From assembly GCA_021777225.1 (NCBI GenBank), contig JAJYDQ010000001.1, positions 44,543-108,542 of the forward strand: DNA of 64,000 nucleotides. Direction: 5' to 3'. Origin of the DNA: Deltaproteobacteria bacterium. Lineage in GTDB: Bacteria > Desulfobacterota > Desulfomonilia > Desulfomonilales > Desulfomonilaceae. This document shows positions 7,019 through 16,149 of this stretch, piece by piece. Positions within the stretch are counted from its first letter, which is position 1, and each line of letters opens with the position of its first letter. The notes under the pieces are model-generated. The model saw nothing but the letters and a program-made list of their open reading frames with translations. It ran no database searches and was not told where the DNA came from. The position numbers and the translations under genes were made by a program.

Positions 7019-7873
7019 TCATTTTCTGTAATCATATACCCCTTGTCCTGTCTTTTTCCCGAGATGTCCAGCCTTGACGAGCTTAACCAGAAATGGGGCC
7101 GGTCTGTATTTGTCACCCAGTTCACGATGGAACGTGTTCATGCATGCCAGAAGAATGTCCAGGCCGAAAGAGTCTGCTGCGGCCAAAGGCCCCAAAGGCA
7201 AGCCGAGACCCAACACGCATGCCCGGTCTATCTCTTCGGGAGCCGCTAAACCTGTCTCCAGAGCAAAAAAGGCTTCATTAACCATGGGGAGGTACAAGCG
7301 GTTGATAAGAAACCCAGGTGAATCTGTGACAGTGACCGTTTGTTTTCCGCACTTCTTTAAGAAATCAACAATCGTGTCATGGGTCGTGTCAGAGGTTTGT
7401 ACTCCTCGGACCACCTCCACAAGTGGCGTCAGGGCCGCGGGGATAAGAAAGTGAGCGCCAATACACTTTTCAGGCCTCATGGTGGCGGAACTTATTTCGG
7501 TGATCCACAAAGTTGACGTGTTGCTGGCAAAGAGGGCGCCTACTTTACAGAGCGAATCCAATCGTTCGAATACGGTTTTTTTTGCATCGATATTCTCATG
7601 TACAGCCTCTATCACTAGATCTGCGTCCCGGCATGCTTTTGCCATGTCCATTTCGGCCGTGATAAGGGCAAGAATCTCATCCATCTTCTCCCGTCCCAGC
7701 TTCCCTTTTTTAACTCTGTTTTCCAGGAACAAATAAATAGTTGTCAAACCAGCCGCGACTTTTTCCTCGGAGGTATCAACCATAGACGTTTGATAACCGC
7801 CGCCTGCAGACACGATCCCGATCTGGCTGCCCATTGTCCCCATACCAACAATACAAACTTTCTTTATCTCCAT
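7019..7873 (-). CDS. 3-hydroxyacyl-CoA (3-hydroxybutyryl-CoA) dehydrogenase
   Basis: 284 residues, the length of stand-alone HbdA/PaaH-type enzymes. The Rossmann motif GMGTMGSQIG is at residues 10-19, with the acidic ribose-binding Asp in SMVDTSEE. Catalytic-domain motifs are VIEAVHEN, SNTSTLWITEI and GAHFLIPA, whose His is the catalytic base; the family usually has HFFNP here, so LI is a small departure. The C-terminal helical domain contains DSPGFLINRLYLPMVNEA and ends GKKTGQGVYDY. It would oxidise a 3-hydroxyacyl-CoA with NAD+. A MaoC-like hydratase gene is 87 bp upstream on the same strand, consistent with consecutive beta-oxidation-type steps. Confidence 0.9.
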   Translation of the reverse strand: MEIKKVCIVGMGTMGSQIGIVSAGGGYQTSMVDTSEEKVAAGLTTIYLFLENRVKKGKLGREKMDEILALITAEMDMAKACRDADLVIEAVHENIDAKKTVFERLDSLCKVGALFASNTSTLWITEISSATMRPEKCIGAHFLIPAALTPLVEVVRGVQTSDTTHDTIVDFLKKCGKQTVTVTDSPGFLINRLYLPMVNEAFFALETGLAAPEEIDRACVLGLGLPLGPLAAADSFGLDILLACMNTFHRELGDKYRPAPFLVKLVKAGHLGKKTGQGVYDYRK

Positions 7874-7960
7874 TGGATGCCTCCGGTGGGCCGGATATGT
7901 CCCGAATTAGACTGTTTCACATCAACCAGGCGGAATTGATCCCGCAACAGTTTATGGTCA

Positions 7961-8464
7961 CTACAAGCGAGGCAGTGAATTATCTTCAACAACTCCGCTC
8001 TTGTTTCTACGCTTCATCATACCTATTCCTTTCCAAGTCATCACGACCTGACGATGCTGGTTCATTACCTCTACATACGTACGAACAGTCCCCCGATCTG
8101 GTTTGGAGTGAGAAGTTTTCACTTCAAGAATAGTAACACGCAGCGAAAGACTATCACCAGGTCTTACTGGCTCGAGCCAGCGCAGTTCGTCTGCGCCGGG
8201 CGACCCCAAACTTGCAACAGGCGAGACATAATGATCAACCAGTAACCGCATGGCCAAACTCGCCGTATGCCATCCGCTGGCGATTATACCGCCGAACACG
8301 GACTGCTTCGCCGCCAGCGGGTCTACGTGAAATGGCTGCGGATCGAATTGTCGGGCGAACTCGATAATGTCGGCCTCACTAACGGTAATCGAACCAGTTT
8401 CATGAACAGCGCCCGGTTGATAATCCTCAAAATAACGGTCTTCCGCCATAGTTTCGAATGTCAT
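7961..8464 (-). CDS. MaoC-family (R)-specific enoyl-CoA hydratase-like protein
   Basis: 167 residues with a single hot-dog fold. The hydratase signature [12 protein letters not shown] lies at residues 41-52 with the expected Asp and His, followed by [19 protein letters not shown]. The remaining strands ([31 protein letters not shown]) complete the fold. Such proteins hydrate enoyl-CoA or related thioesters; some act in mesaconyl-CoA-type or fatty-acid routes. With the 3-hydroxyacyl-CoA dehydrogenase downstream it may form a two-step module. The ATG at 8464 is the first of two (MTFETM), and either could be used. Substrate cannot be predicted. Confidence 0.85.
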   Translation of the reverse strand: MTFETMAEDRYFEDYQPGAVHETGSITVSEADIIEFARQFDPQPFHVDPLAAKQSVFGGIIASGWHTASLAMRLLVDHYVSPVASLGSPGADELRWLEPVRPGDSLSLRVTILEVKTSHSKPDRGTVRTYVEVMNQHRQVVMTWKGIGMMKRRNKSGVVEDNSLPRL

Positions 8465-8506
8465 GGCCCTCTGGGGACTCCTTGTATTATTGTCTGAAAA
8501 GTTTTT

Positions 8507-8902
8507 CTACTCAGGCAAAATTGTAATTTGGTAAACTTTGGTTTTAACCGCAGAAGATTCCCACGGTCTTTTTAATCGCATTTCTATTTTGGTGTCGCCC
8601 GGTTTCAATGGAACGAACAAGAATGTTTGTTTACCAGGCGCTCCCAAAAGTTTTGACTCCGGCTTTTCATACCAGGATTTCTCGAGTTTCAACCACGCCT
8701 TGTCAAATTGAGTGGCCCAACTATAGCCTGTGCTTCCGATTGCGGCTTCAAGCAAAATTGGGAAAGGCTTCTTCAATTTTGCGGCGATTACATGCTCTGT
8801 AGCGTAACCGCTCTGCCACGACCCAAAGGCTAGGACAGCAATGAGAAACAAGCCTGTCAACAGCTTTGTCAGATTAGCGAGGATATTGAACGAATTTGCC
8901 AA
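8507..8902 (-). CDS. Chagasin-like (I42 family) cysteine protease inhibitor, exported
   Basis: 131 residues with an N-terminal hydrophobic segment (LLTGLFLIAVLAFGSWQSGYA) that fits a signal peptide. The mature domain has the three inhibitory loops of the chagasin/ICP family: GSTGYSW (usually NPTTGYSW), GAPGKQTFLF, and RPWES. In known members these loops enter the active-site cleft of papain-like proteases. The start appears to be TTG at 8902, because the only nearby ATG is out of frame. It lies between acyl-CoA genes and the feo operon with no clear functional link. Periplasmic protection against cysteine proteases is the likely role. Confidence 0.78.
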   Translation of the reverse strand: MANSFNILANLTKLLTGLFLIAVLAFGSWQSGYATEHVIAAKLKKPFPILLEAAIGSTGYSWATQFDKAWLKLEKSWYEKPESKLLGAPGKQTFLFVPLKPGDTKIEMRLKRPWESSAVKTKVYQITILPE

Positions 8903-8930
8903 AGGATATCCATTCTGTTTTAACTTTGTA

Positions 8931-9128
8931 CTATTTCAAATGATTGGGGACAACTCGTTTGGTGTCGGGCTTATCGGAGCAATTTCCCTTATCCAAAGGA
9001 CATCTTGAGCAATCACATGAGCAATTGGGCTGTTCAGAAGTCCCAGACTTAAAATTTCCGATAAGTCTGTGCACCATGAAAATCACAGCCAACAACACAA
9101 TTGATCCTACAACAATTTCTTGCCACAT
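8931..9128 (-). CDS. FeoB-associated Cys-rich membrane protein
   Basis: 65 residues: one transmembrane helix (IVVGSIVLLAVIFMVHRLIG) followed by a cytosolic-type Cys-rich tail CSCDCSRCPLDKGNC. This is the typical layout of the small proteins encoded directly after feoB in many anaerobes. It starts 24 bp after feoB and is the last gene of the feo operon. The cysteines could bind Fe(II) or an Fe-S cluster and pass iron from the FeoB channel to the cytoplasm; that role is proposed for the family, not proven. Confidence 0.85.
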   Translation of the reverse strand: MWQEIVVGSIVLLAVIFMVHRLIGNFKSGTSEQPNCSCDCSRCPLDKGNCSDKPDTKRVVPNHLK

Positions 9129-9152
9129 TTTCTGTTCCTCTCAGGCTAATCG

Positions 9153-11432
9153 TTAAGAAAGCCCGATCCCCAGAAGAGTACCGGTGGTTTTGACAATGAA
9201 TGCGACAACATATGCCAACACCGTAGTATAGACCATCGCAAATAGCATCCATCGCCATTTTCCGGTTTCTCTCTTGATAACAACCAATGTGACAACACAG
9301 GGGGCATATAACATAACGAATATTATCAACGTGAAAGCCATCAAAGGATTCCAACCGGGCTCATGTTTGAGCTGCTCAGAAAGAGTAGGGTATTGTTCCC
9401 GTTCAACGGAGCCCATGCTATAGGCTGTTCCCAATGTTGAAACTACAACTTCCTTGGCGGCAAAGCCTCCCAGAAGGGCTACATTGGTTTTCCAGTCAAA
9501 CCCAATAGGTTTAAACACCCATACCATCCCCGCTCCGACTCTACCGGCTACGGTGCCCCTCAATTTTGCGCTTTGTTCTTCATTTTCAAGTCGTAGTTTT
9601 TCCTCTTTATACTCGGTGTATTTCAAGGTAAATGGTGTAGAGGGCTGTTTAGCGTCTCTAGTTTCAGCAGATTGGGAACCTTCAAAATTGTTAAGATCCT
9701 GTTGATTCTTTAAAACTGGGCTTACCGCCGGATCAGAGAGGAAACTGGACGTCAGTTTATCCTGTTTTTGTTCAAAAAACGCCTTTTGTTCAGACGAAAG
9801 CGCGGGAAATGTCATTAACGCCCATATTATTATGGAAACAGCCAATATTACCGTGCCGGCTTTTTTAAGATACATCCATGTCCGTTCCCATGTGTGTATG
9901 AAAAGCCCCTGAAATGTCGGGATTCTGTATGGCGGTAACTCGAGCACGAATGGGGCGGATGGCCCAGACAGAACTGTGGAACGAATGGTCCTTCCCGCCA
10001 AAAGGACCATCATCCATGATATTAATGTGAGCAAAAACATTATAGCGGCACGATTTCCAGGGAAAAAGGCTCCAATTAACAGAGCGTATACGGGCAATTT
10101 CGCCCCACAATTCATTAGAGGCGCGACCAGTATTGTAACCAACCGTTCTTTTGGTTCTTTCATGGTCCGGGTGGCCATTATCCCCGGGACAGCGCAACCG
10201 CCGGCAATTCCTCCAGCCACCATGAGAGCAAGCATTGAAGCGCCATGCAACCCAAACCCACGTAGGACTCGATCAAGCATAAAAGCGATGCGAGCCATAT
10301 ATCCCGTGTCTTCCAGTATCGCGATTGCGAAAAACATGAAGGCTATTAATGGGGTAAACCCTAATACTCCGCCCACCCCTTTAATCATTCCACTCACTAT
10401 TAATGATTTCAAAAGTCCTTCAGGTAGAATAGTGGCAACACTGTCTCCAAGCCATGAAAAGAAGGAATCAAAATATTTTACCAAAGGAGCGCTGCCATTG
10501 AAGGTAAAAATGTAAACGGAATAAAGAACTGCAAGCAGGATTAAAGGTCCTAACAAACGGTTGGTAAGAACTTTGTCGATTGATTCGCTTAAATTTACCC
10601 TATCAGTTCGTTCGACTTGAACTGTTTGCTTGATAGCGCCGGATATGAACCCATACCTGGCGTCTGCAAGAACTATCTCAGGGCTGTCGCCAAAAATATT
10701 GTTCAGGTGAGATCGGCTCTTTTCGACCTGCTCCATGATTTTGGCCCTGTGATCAAGATTGTCGATCTTTTTAATGATTTCTGTATCACCCTCGAGTAGC
10801 TTTACGGAAACCCAACGTGTGTTCACAGCGTCGGATGAAAAACTGTTCGCACAAAGCAGACCCTGAATTTTACAAAGTTCGTCTTCAACTTCCAGCCCAT
10901 ATGTGAATCTGGTGAAATCCTCCGGTGCTTGCGGTTTTTCCACTTCTGAGATTATGGTGTCTACCAGAATATCCATACCGATTCCCTTTTTCCCATTTGT
11001 AGGAACAACAGGGACATCGGTTAAACTCGAGAAATGGGTTTCATCAATTATTATGCCGCGACCGCGGGCGACATCGATCATATTGAGGGCAAGGATTATT
11101 TTACATCCCATTTCCAGTAACTGAACGGAAAGATACAAATTTCTCTCAAGATTAGAAGCGTCAACAACGTTGACAACCAGATCGGGCATGGAATCGACAA
11201 TGAAATTCCGGGCGATAATTTCTTCCAGAGAAAAAGCTGTTAACGAATATGTTCCTGGTAGATCTACTATATGAATTTCCCGCCCTTTATGTTTTAAAGT
11301 CCCTTCTTTTTTTTCCACCGTAACACCGGGCCAGTTGCCTACATGCTGTCGAGCGCCGGTCAATGCGTTAAAAATCGTGGTCTTCCCTGCATTAGGGTTT
11401 CCGGCCAAAGCCACAGTGATCTTCTGTTTCAT
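9153..11432 (-). CDS. feoB: Ferrous iron transport protein B
   Basis: 759 residues from ATG 11432, chosen because AAGGA lies 7 bp upstream; the frame is open 11 codons further but that would overlap feoA. The N-terminal G domain has GNPNAGKTT (G1), the GVTVEKKEG switch region, DLPGTYSL (G3) and NMID (G4). A guanine-dissociation-inhibitor-like helical region follows, then the membrane part with Gate motifs (GFTPLIAFMFFAIAILEDTGYMAR; GGIAGGCAVPGIMATRT; NCGAKLPVYALL). A long charged insertion at about 570-640 resembles those of other deltaproteobacterial FeoB. It imports Fe(II) across the inner membrane, with feoA upstream and the Cys-rich partner downstream. Confidence 0.95.
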   Translation of the reverse strand: MKQKITVALAGNPNAGKTTIFNALTGARQHVGNWPGVTVEKKEGTLKHKGREIHIVDLPGTYSLTAFSLEEIIARNFIVDSMPDLVVNVVDASNLERNLYLSVQLLEMGCKIILALNMIDVARGRGIIIDETHFSSLTDVPVVPTNGKKGIGMDILVDTIISEVEKPQAPEDFTRFTYGLEVEDELCKIQGLLCANSFSSDAVNTRWVSVKLLEGDTEIIKKIDNLDHRAKIMEQVEKSRSHLNNIFGDSPEIVLADARYGFISGAIKQTVQVERTDRVNLSESIDKVLTNRLLGPLILLAVLYSVYIFTFNGSAPLVKYFDSFFSWLGDSVATILPEGLLKSLIVSGMIKGVGGVLGFTPLIAFMFFAIAILEDTGYMARIAFMLDRVLRGFGLHGASMLALMVAGGIAGGCAVPGIMATRTMKEPKERLVTILVAPLMNCGAKLPVYALLIGAFFPGNRAAIMFLLTLISWMMVLLAGRTIRSTVLSGPSAPFVLELPPYRIPTFQGLFIHTWERTWMYLKKAGTVILAVSIIIWALMTFPALSSEQKAFFEQKQDKLTSSFLSDPAVSPVLKNQQDLNNFEGSQSAETRDAKQPSTPFTLKYTEYKEEKLRLENEEQSAKLRGTVAGRVGAGMVWVFKPIGFDWKTNVALLGGFAAKEVVVSTLGTAYSMGSVEREQYPTLSEQLKHEPGWNPLMAFTLIIFVMLYAPCVVTLVVIKRETGKWRWMLFAMVYTTVLAYVVAFIVKTTGTLLGIGLS

Positions 11433-11442
11433 ACATGAATCC

Positions 11443-11757
11443 TTAAGCAGCGAGTTCAGGTTCATTCATCAAAATGTGAGCCGCCTGTTTTTTGCGCAAG
11501 GTTATATGATAACCCTTGACCACAAATTCCATGGGATCATTTAGGGGAGCGTATTTAACTACCTGGATTTCTGTTCCTCTAACAAATCCCATTTCCATCA
11601 AGCGAAGTCGAAAATCAGGATCTCCACAGACCTGGACTATTTTCCCTTTCTGTCCCGGTTTGTAATTCGACAATTTGACCGTGTTCTGTGCGAGACAATT
11701 ATGATCAACTAAAGAAACACAGTTTATGCATTTTTTTTGAGATACTCTAGGGCTCAT
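11443..11757 (-). CDS. feoA: FeoA-domain protein with Cys-containing N-terminal extension
   Basis: 104 residues from ATG 11757, which has GGAGG 10 bp upstream; the frame is open to 11796. The SH3-like FeoA fold spans residues 31-95 (KPGQKGKIVQVCGDPDFRLRL, MGFVRGTEIQVVKYAPLNDPM, KGYHITLRKKQAAHI). The first 25 residues carry three cysteines (KKCINCVSLVDHNC), which is unusual for FeoA and could bind metal. FeoA interacts with FeoB and stimulates iron uptake. The stop codon is 10 bp before the feoB start. A promoter with a palindrome lies about 60-100 bp upstream. Confidence 0.92.
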   Translation of the reverse strand: MSPRVSQKKCINCVSLVDHNCLAQNTVKLSNYKPGQKGKIVQVCGDPDFRLRLMEMGFVRGTEIQVVKYAPLNDPMEFVVKGYHITLRKKQAAHILMNEPELAA

Positions 11758-11819
11758 TTTGACTAATCCTCCGAGGCCGTATCTTAGAGCCGACAAGGCT
11801 ATTTTTGTTAGATGCGTCG

Positions 11820-11854
11820 AACATATGTTTAACCCTCATATAAAATATTGTCAA
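11820..11854 (-). promoter_or_regulatory. Candidate feo promoter with a palindromic metal-regulator site
   Basis: On the minus strand TTGACA (11849-11854) is followed after 17 bp by TAAACA (11826-11831). The perfect 10-bp palindrome AACATATGTT (11820-11829) overlaps the -10 box, the usual place for an iron-responsive repressor. A DtxR-type regulator is encoded at 19326-20075. The -10 match is weak and the operator assignment is inference. Confidence 0.45.
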
Positions 11855-12084
11855 GTCAACTTTAGCAATAATCTTCTAAGGGGTCATTAAAATCTTGAGT
11901 AACTTTGTCGTAAACCTGAAAAGCACTTCAAAAACACACTCAACAAATAACATTTCAGTTCGAAAGTCCTGCGCCACTTTTCATCCACTAATTCTTTGTA
12001 AGAAGAGTCAGAAAATGCTATTTCAATAAAACAAACACATTCGAATGTTGGGAAAAAATTCGGCCCCGGATTTTGGAGTCAAAT

Positions 12085-13029
12085 ATGAAAACGGTTGTTG
12101 TCAGTGGTGGAGCAGGCTTCATTGGTAGCCATCTCATAGAAAGCCTTTTGAGCAAAGGATATTGCGTCCTGTGTCTTGACAATATGTTTACGGGTAGCAA
12201 GAAAAATATAGCGCCGTTTAAGGACCATCCGCAATTTGAGTTTATCAGGCATGACGTAGTGGTCCCCATATTGCTGGAAGCTGATGAAATTTACCACTTA
12301 GCGTGTCCGGCTTCACCTGTTCATTATCAAAATAATCCTATAAAGACCCTTAAAACATCTGTAATCGGAACTTTGAATATGTTAGGCCTGGCCAAGAGAA
12401 TCAAAGCCAGGTTTCTCCTGGCATCTACCTCCGAAGTTTATGGTGACCCGGAAATTCATCCTCAAACTGAAAGTTATCATGGAAACGTTAATCCCGTGGG
12501 CCCCAGGGCCTGCTACGACGAAGGAAAACGAGCGGCTGAAACACTAACCGTAGGTTATAGGGATTACAACAATACCAATGTTGGGATAGCCAGAATTTTC
12601 AACACATATGGTCCCAGGATGCTGCCAAATGATGGTCGGGTAGTTAGTAATTTTATTTGTCAGGCCCTGCGTGGACAAGACATCACCATTTACGGAGAGG
12701 GTTCTCAAACTAGATCATTCTGTTTCATCAGTGATATGGTCACTGGCTTGACCAAATTGATGGAAAGCGTTCAGCCAGGCCCAATTAATTTAGGCAATCC
12801 CCACGAAGTTACTATAAAAGAACTGGCGGAAACCATCCTGAAGTTGATTGGGACGGACAAATCCAAGATCGTTTACAAAGACCTCCCTAAAGATGATCCT
12901 ACAAGGAGACGTCCGGACATATCCCTCGCTAAGAAGGCCTTGAACTGGGATCCCAAGATACCTCTGGAAGACGGCCTGAAGGCGACCATAGCCTATTTTA
13001 AAGAAGAACTGGGAATCAAGAATGGCTGA
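12085..13029 (+). CDS. UDP-glucuronate decarboxylase-like NAD-dependent epimerase/dehydratase
   Basis: 314 residues from ATG 12085 (GGAG 6 bp upstream; a TTG at 12073 is less likely). The SDR features are [10 protein letters not shown] near the N terminus, [18 protein letters not shown] with the diagnostic NPIKT segment of UDP-xylose synthases, a catalytic serine in [12 protein letters not shown], and the catalytic pair [15 protein letters not shown] and a C-terminal substrate-binding region complete it. It should convert UDP-glucuronate to UDP-xylose (or act as a close relative) for surface polysaccharides. The next gene, a lipid flippase-like membrane protein, overlaps its end by 8 bp, suggesting joint work in envelope biogenesis. 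Confidence 0.88.
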   Translation: MKTVVVSGGAGFIGSHLIESLLSKGYCVLCLDNMFTGSKKNIAPFKDHPQFEFIRHDVVVPILLEADEIYHLACPASPVHYQNNPIKTLKTSVIGTLNMLGLAKRIKARFLLASTSEVYGDPEIHPQTESYHGNVNPVGPRACYDEGKRAAETLTVGYRDYNNTNVGIARIFNTYGPRMLPNDGRVVSNFICQALRGQDITIYGEGSQTRSFCFISDMVTGLTKLMESVQPGPINLGNPHEVTIKELAETILKLIGTDKSKIVYKDLPKDDPTRRRPDISLAKKALNWDPKIPLEDGLKATIAYFKEELGIKNG

Positions 13030-14035
13030 AACTAAAGGAGGAAATTCGAAACGCAATGCTCTAATTATAATTGGCGGCATTCTGGGTCTGTTTTTTTTAT
13101 GGCTTGCCTTTCGTGATATTTCCCTGGTTGATTTGGAAGATGGCGTGAGGAAGATGAAGGTATGGTATCTGCTACCATGCCTTGTATTGGCAATCTCCTG
13201 TCAATTCGTACGAGCAATAAGATTTGGAGTGATTCTAAGCCCATTTTGTTCATTAGATGTCAAATCTCTTTGGGATTTACTTAATATCTGGGCGGCCGCG
13301 AACATGATATTACCGGCCAGACTGGGAGAACTTGTCAGGCCCTATCTTCTCCAACAAAAGGGGGCCTCGTTTTCCAGTGTCTTCGGTTCAGTAATGGTCG
13401 AAAGGTTTTTTGATCTGTCCGGTTTGTTATTACTTCTTGGCGTTGTTCTGCTAAAAACCCCTGACGCTCCTCCCAGATTTTCTTTTTTGGGAATATTTTT
13501 GCTTATATGTCTCGTATTAGGTTACGTGCTTGTGCTCATAATTTTGACAAAACGAGCTATAGCTCTTTCTTTTTTTAATAGAATTTTTTCAATATTACCG
13601 AGTAAGGCAGGGACATTTATTCAAGGCGTTTTTGAAAAGTTGATAGACGGCCTGGGCATCATGGCCAGTCCTAAACAGGCCCTCATCATTTTCTTGTATT
13701 CCGTTTTTTTATGGCTGTTATTCTCTTCGACTACTTATCTATTTTTACTGGCGTTTTCTATTGACGCCCCATTTCTTGTAGCTGTAACAATCCAGCTTTT
13801 TATAGCTTTAGGCGTTGCGCTTCCTTCGGCTCCCGGTTTCATAGGAACTTTCCATGCGGCCGGCCGATACGCTCTGGCCCTATTTGGTATAGGCGCGATA
13901 GTAGCGGTGTCGTTCGCGACTGTTTATCACCTGTTCAGTTTGGTTGTTTGCATTAGTTTAGGTCTAATTTCTTATCTTACGAGCGATTTTCGGTTGGACC
14001 AGAAGATTTTTTCCGGTAGCGAAAGTAGTTCTTAA
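13022..14035 (+). CDS. Lysylphosphatidylglycerol synthase-like flippase-domain membrane protein (UPF0104)
   Basis: 337 residues with about eight hydrophobic segments (for example [47 protein letters not shown]). Family motifs include [25 protein letters not shown] (usual R.GE..R...L) and [13 protein letters not shown], then [14 protein letters not shown]. These mark the LPG_synthase_TM/UPF0104 family, which moves or helps move lipid-linked compounds across the inner membrane and is often found with glycan genes. It overlaps the preceding UDP-sugar gene by 8 bp and precedes bioA by 11 bp. The substrate is not predictable. Confidence 0.85.
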   Translation: MAETKGGNSKRNALIIIGGILGLFFLWLAFRDISLVDLEDGVRKMKVWYLLPCLVLAISCQFVRAIRFGVILSPFCSLDVKSLWDLLNIWAAANMILPARLGELVRPYLLQQKGASFSSVFGSVMVERFFDLSGLLLLLGVVLLKTPDAPPRFSFLGIFLLICLVLGYVLVLIILTKRAIALSFFNRIFSILPSKAGTFIQGVFEKLIDGLGIMASPKQALIIFLYSVFLWLLFSSTTYLFLLAFSIDAPFLVAVTIQLFIALGVALPSAPGFIGTFHAAGRYALALFGIGAIVAVSFATVYHLFSLVVCISLGLISYLTSDFRLDQKIFSGSESSS

Positions 14036-14046
14036 CAGGAGAAGAT

Positions 14047-15390
14047 ATGAGGGACTGGACTAATCTCGACAAGAACTACATATGGCATCCTTTCACACAA
14101 ATGAAGGACTGGCTCCAATCCGACAATCTTGTTATCGAGCGGGGCGAAGGCGTTTACTTATATGACACTGACGGAAATAAATATCTGGATGGGATTTCGT
14201 CCCTGTGGGTCAACATACATGGACATAGAAAAAAGGAAATTGATGAAGCTATAATAGACCAGCTTCATGAGCTGGCTCATTCTACGCTTCTTGGTTTAGG
14301 CGTAGTGCCTTCAATAGAATTGGCTGAGAGGCTGGTTAGAATAACCCCGGACAATCTCAGGAAAGTATTTTACTCGGATTCCGGGTCAACAGCGGTAGAG
14401 ATTGCGCTAAAAATTGCCTTTCAGTACTGGAAAAACAAAGGTCACGAAAACAAAAAACTGTTTGTGAGTCTGGATCAGGCATACCACGGCGACACCATTG
14501 GATCGGTAAGCCTTGGCGCAATAGACCTCTTTCACAGCATATTTCATCCACTTCTTTTTCATACTCTGGTTATTCCAACGCCCTTCCCATATATGAGTCC
14601 TGAATTTACGCCCGACGAACTAAAGGAAAATTGCCTGAACGATTTCCGGAAAATCGCTTCAGAGCGTGGGGCGGAGATAGCTGCGCTCATAGTCGAGCCC
14701 CGAGTACAGGGCGCTGCTGGCATGATTGTACATCCCAAAGGTTTTCTAAAGGGTTTGGAATCGATCTGCAGGGAAAACGAAATTCTGATGATTTGTGACG
14801 AGGTCGCAACTGGTTTCGGAAGAACAGGGACCATGTTCGCGTGTGAACAAGAGGATGTTAGACCTGATTTAATGTGCCTCGCTAAAGGAATGACGGGGGG
14901 GTATTTGCCGTTAGCCGCAACAATGGTGAGCAATCAAATTTTTGAAGCTTTTCTGGGAAATCACACGGAATACAAAACGTTCTTTCACGGTCATAGTTAT
15001 ACGGGAAATGCTTTAGCCTGCTCAGCGGCGATCGCGTGCCTGGACATTTTTGATCGTGATCAAGTTTTGGAACGGCTCAACCCTAAAATCAAATTTCTGA
15101 GGAATTGCCTTGCAGATCGACTGACCAATTTGGATCACGTTGGAGACATCAGACAATGTGGTTTTATGGTTGGTATAGAACTCGTTGAAAACAAGCTATT
15201 GAGAAAACCATTTCCCGCTGAACTCCGAATAGGGGCTAAGGTAACTCGATACGCGCGCAATTGCGGAGTAATTTTGAGACCTCTCGGCGATGTGGTCGTT
15301 ATACTGCCGCCATTGAGTATTGAAAACAGTGAAATTGAAACAATTGTCGAAGCTACTGAAAAATCGATAAAGGAAATTTGTCAAATCTGA
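14047..15390 (+). CDS. bioA: Adenosylmethionine-8-amino-7-oxononanoate aminotransferase
   Basis: 447 residues, class-III PLP aminotransferase. N-terminal signature WHPFTQMKDW is typical for BioA. The PLP-binding region includes YSDSGSTAVEIALKIAFQYW, then ICDEVATGFGRTG, with the Schiff-base lysine in CLAKGMTGGYLPLAAT. HGHSYTGNALACSAA follows. It transfers the amino group of S-adenosylmethionine to KAPA to give DAPA, the penultimate biotin precursor. AGGAG lies 6 bp upstream. bioD follows after 3 bp, so the two are co-transcribed. Preceding genes are envelope-related and no bioF or bioB is in the window. Confidence 0.95.
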   Translation: MRDWTNLDKNYIWHPFTQMKDWLQSDNLVIERGEGVYLYDTDGNKYLDGISSLWVNIHGHRKKEIDEAIIDQLHELAHSTLLGLGVVPSIELAERLVRITPDNLRKVFYSDSGSTAVEIALKIAFQYWKNKGHENKKLFVSLDQAYHGDTIGSVSLGAIDLFHSIFHPLLFHTLVIPTPFPYMSPEFTPDELKENCLNDFRKIASERGAEIAALIVEPRVQGAAGMIVHPKGFLKGLESICRENEILMICDEVATGFGRTGTMFACEQEDVRPDLMCLAKGMTGGYLPLAATMVSNQIFEAFLGNHTEYKTFFHGHSYTGNALACSAAIACLDIFDRDQVLERLNPKIKFLRNCLADRLTNLDHVGDIRQCGFMVGIELVENKLLRKPFPAELRIGAKVTRYARNCGVILRPLGDVVVILPPLSIENSEIETIVEATEKSIKEICQI

Positions 15391-15393
15391 TCT

Positions 15394-16107
15394 ATGAACG
15401 GCATCTTTGTAACAGGCACTGATACAGGTGTGGGCAAAAGCGTAATCACGGCTGGGTTGACCAGCCTGTTGCGCAAAAGAGGCGTGGACTGTGTTGCTCT
15501 GAAACCGGTAGAAACGGGCTGTAAATTCAATTGTGGCGAGTTGTTTCCTGAAGATGGCCATTTCCTGTGGCGCGCCTCTCAAGAAAGCATAAGTTTAGAT
15601 GATGTAACGCCGTTTCGTTTTTCGCTACCGGCGTCGCCCTACCGTGCGGCTGCTTTGCAAGTCAGTCGCCTTAGGATATCCGACATTGTTGAACATATCC
15701 TGGCAATCGGAGAAGTCCATGATCTTGTAATCGTGGAAGGCGCAGGAGGTTTGTTTGCGCCTATTGAGGAAAATGGCGCATTTGTTGATCTTATTAGAAA
15801 GTTGAGTTTCCCGGTTGTTTTAGTGGCGCGTTTGAAATTAGGAACTATAAATCACACAATGCTGAGTGTCGAAGCTCTTACCACAAGAAACCTGAACATC
15901 TCGAGTGTGATTCTATCAAAATGCGACAGGGAAGAAGGGCCTGAAGAGCAATATACTCCAAACGACATTAAGCGAATGATCGGAAACATCCCATTTTGCC
16001 AGTTTCCGTTCATTAACGGGAATATATTGGACAATCCGCTCGAAATTGGAGCAATAATGGAAAAAGTCTTGGGGAGAGAAAGTTTTATAGAACAGTTTAT
16101 ATCTTGA
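15394..16107 (+). CDS. bioD: Dethiobiotin synthetase
   Basis: 237 residues. The P-loop GTDTGVGKSVITAGL is at residues 6-20, followed by LKPVETGC, the substrate-binding segment, and VEGAGGLFAPIEENG, both diagnostic for BioD. It closes the ureido ring of DAPA using CO2 and ATP to form dethiobiotin in the cytoplasm. The gene begins 3 bp after bioA, and the region 16108-16149 separates it from the convergent ftsK with no obvious terminator hairpin. Confidence 0.95.
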   Translation: MNGIFVTGTDTGVGKSVITAGLTSLLRKRGVDCVALKPVETGCKFNCGELFPEDGHFLWRASQESISLDDVTPFRFSLPASPYRAAALQVSRLRISDIVEHILAIGEVHDLVIVEGAGGLFAPIEENGAFVDLIRKLSFPVVLVARLKLGTINHTMLSVEALTTRNLNISSVILSKCDREEGPEEQYTPNDIKRMIGNIPFCQFPFINGNILDNPLEIGAIMEKVLGRESFIEQFIS

Positions 16108-16149
16108 ATTACTCATAAAGCCTGCTGCCAAAAATTGTCCTATGACCAA

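Noticed and set aside
6836..7249. Rightward 137-codon frame with a strong ribosome binding site
   Set aside because: Most of it is antisense to the 3-hydroxyacyl-CoA dehydrogenase gene and the sequence is low-complexity; at best the 5' relic of a lost gene.
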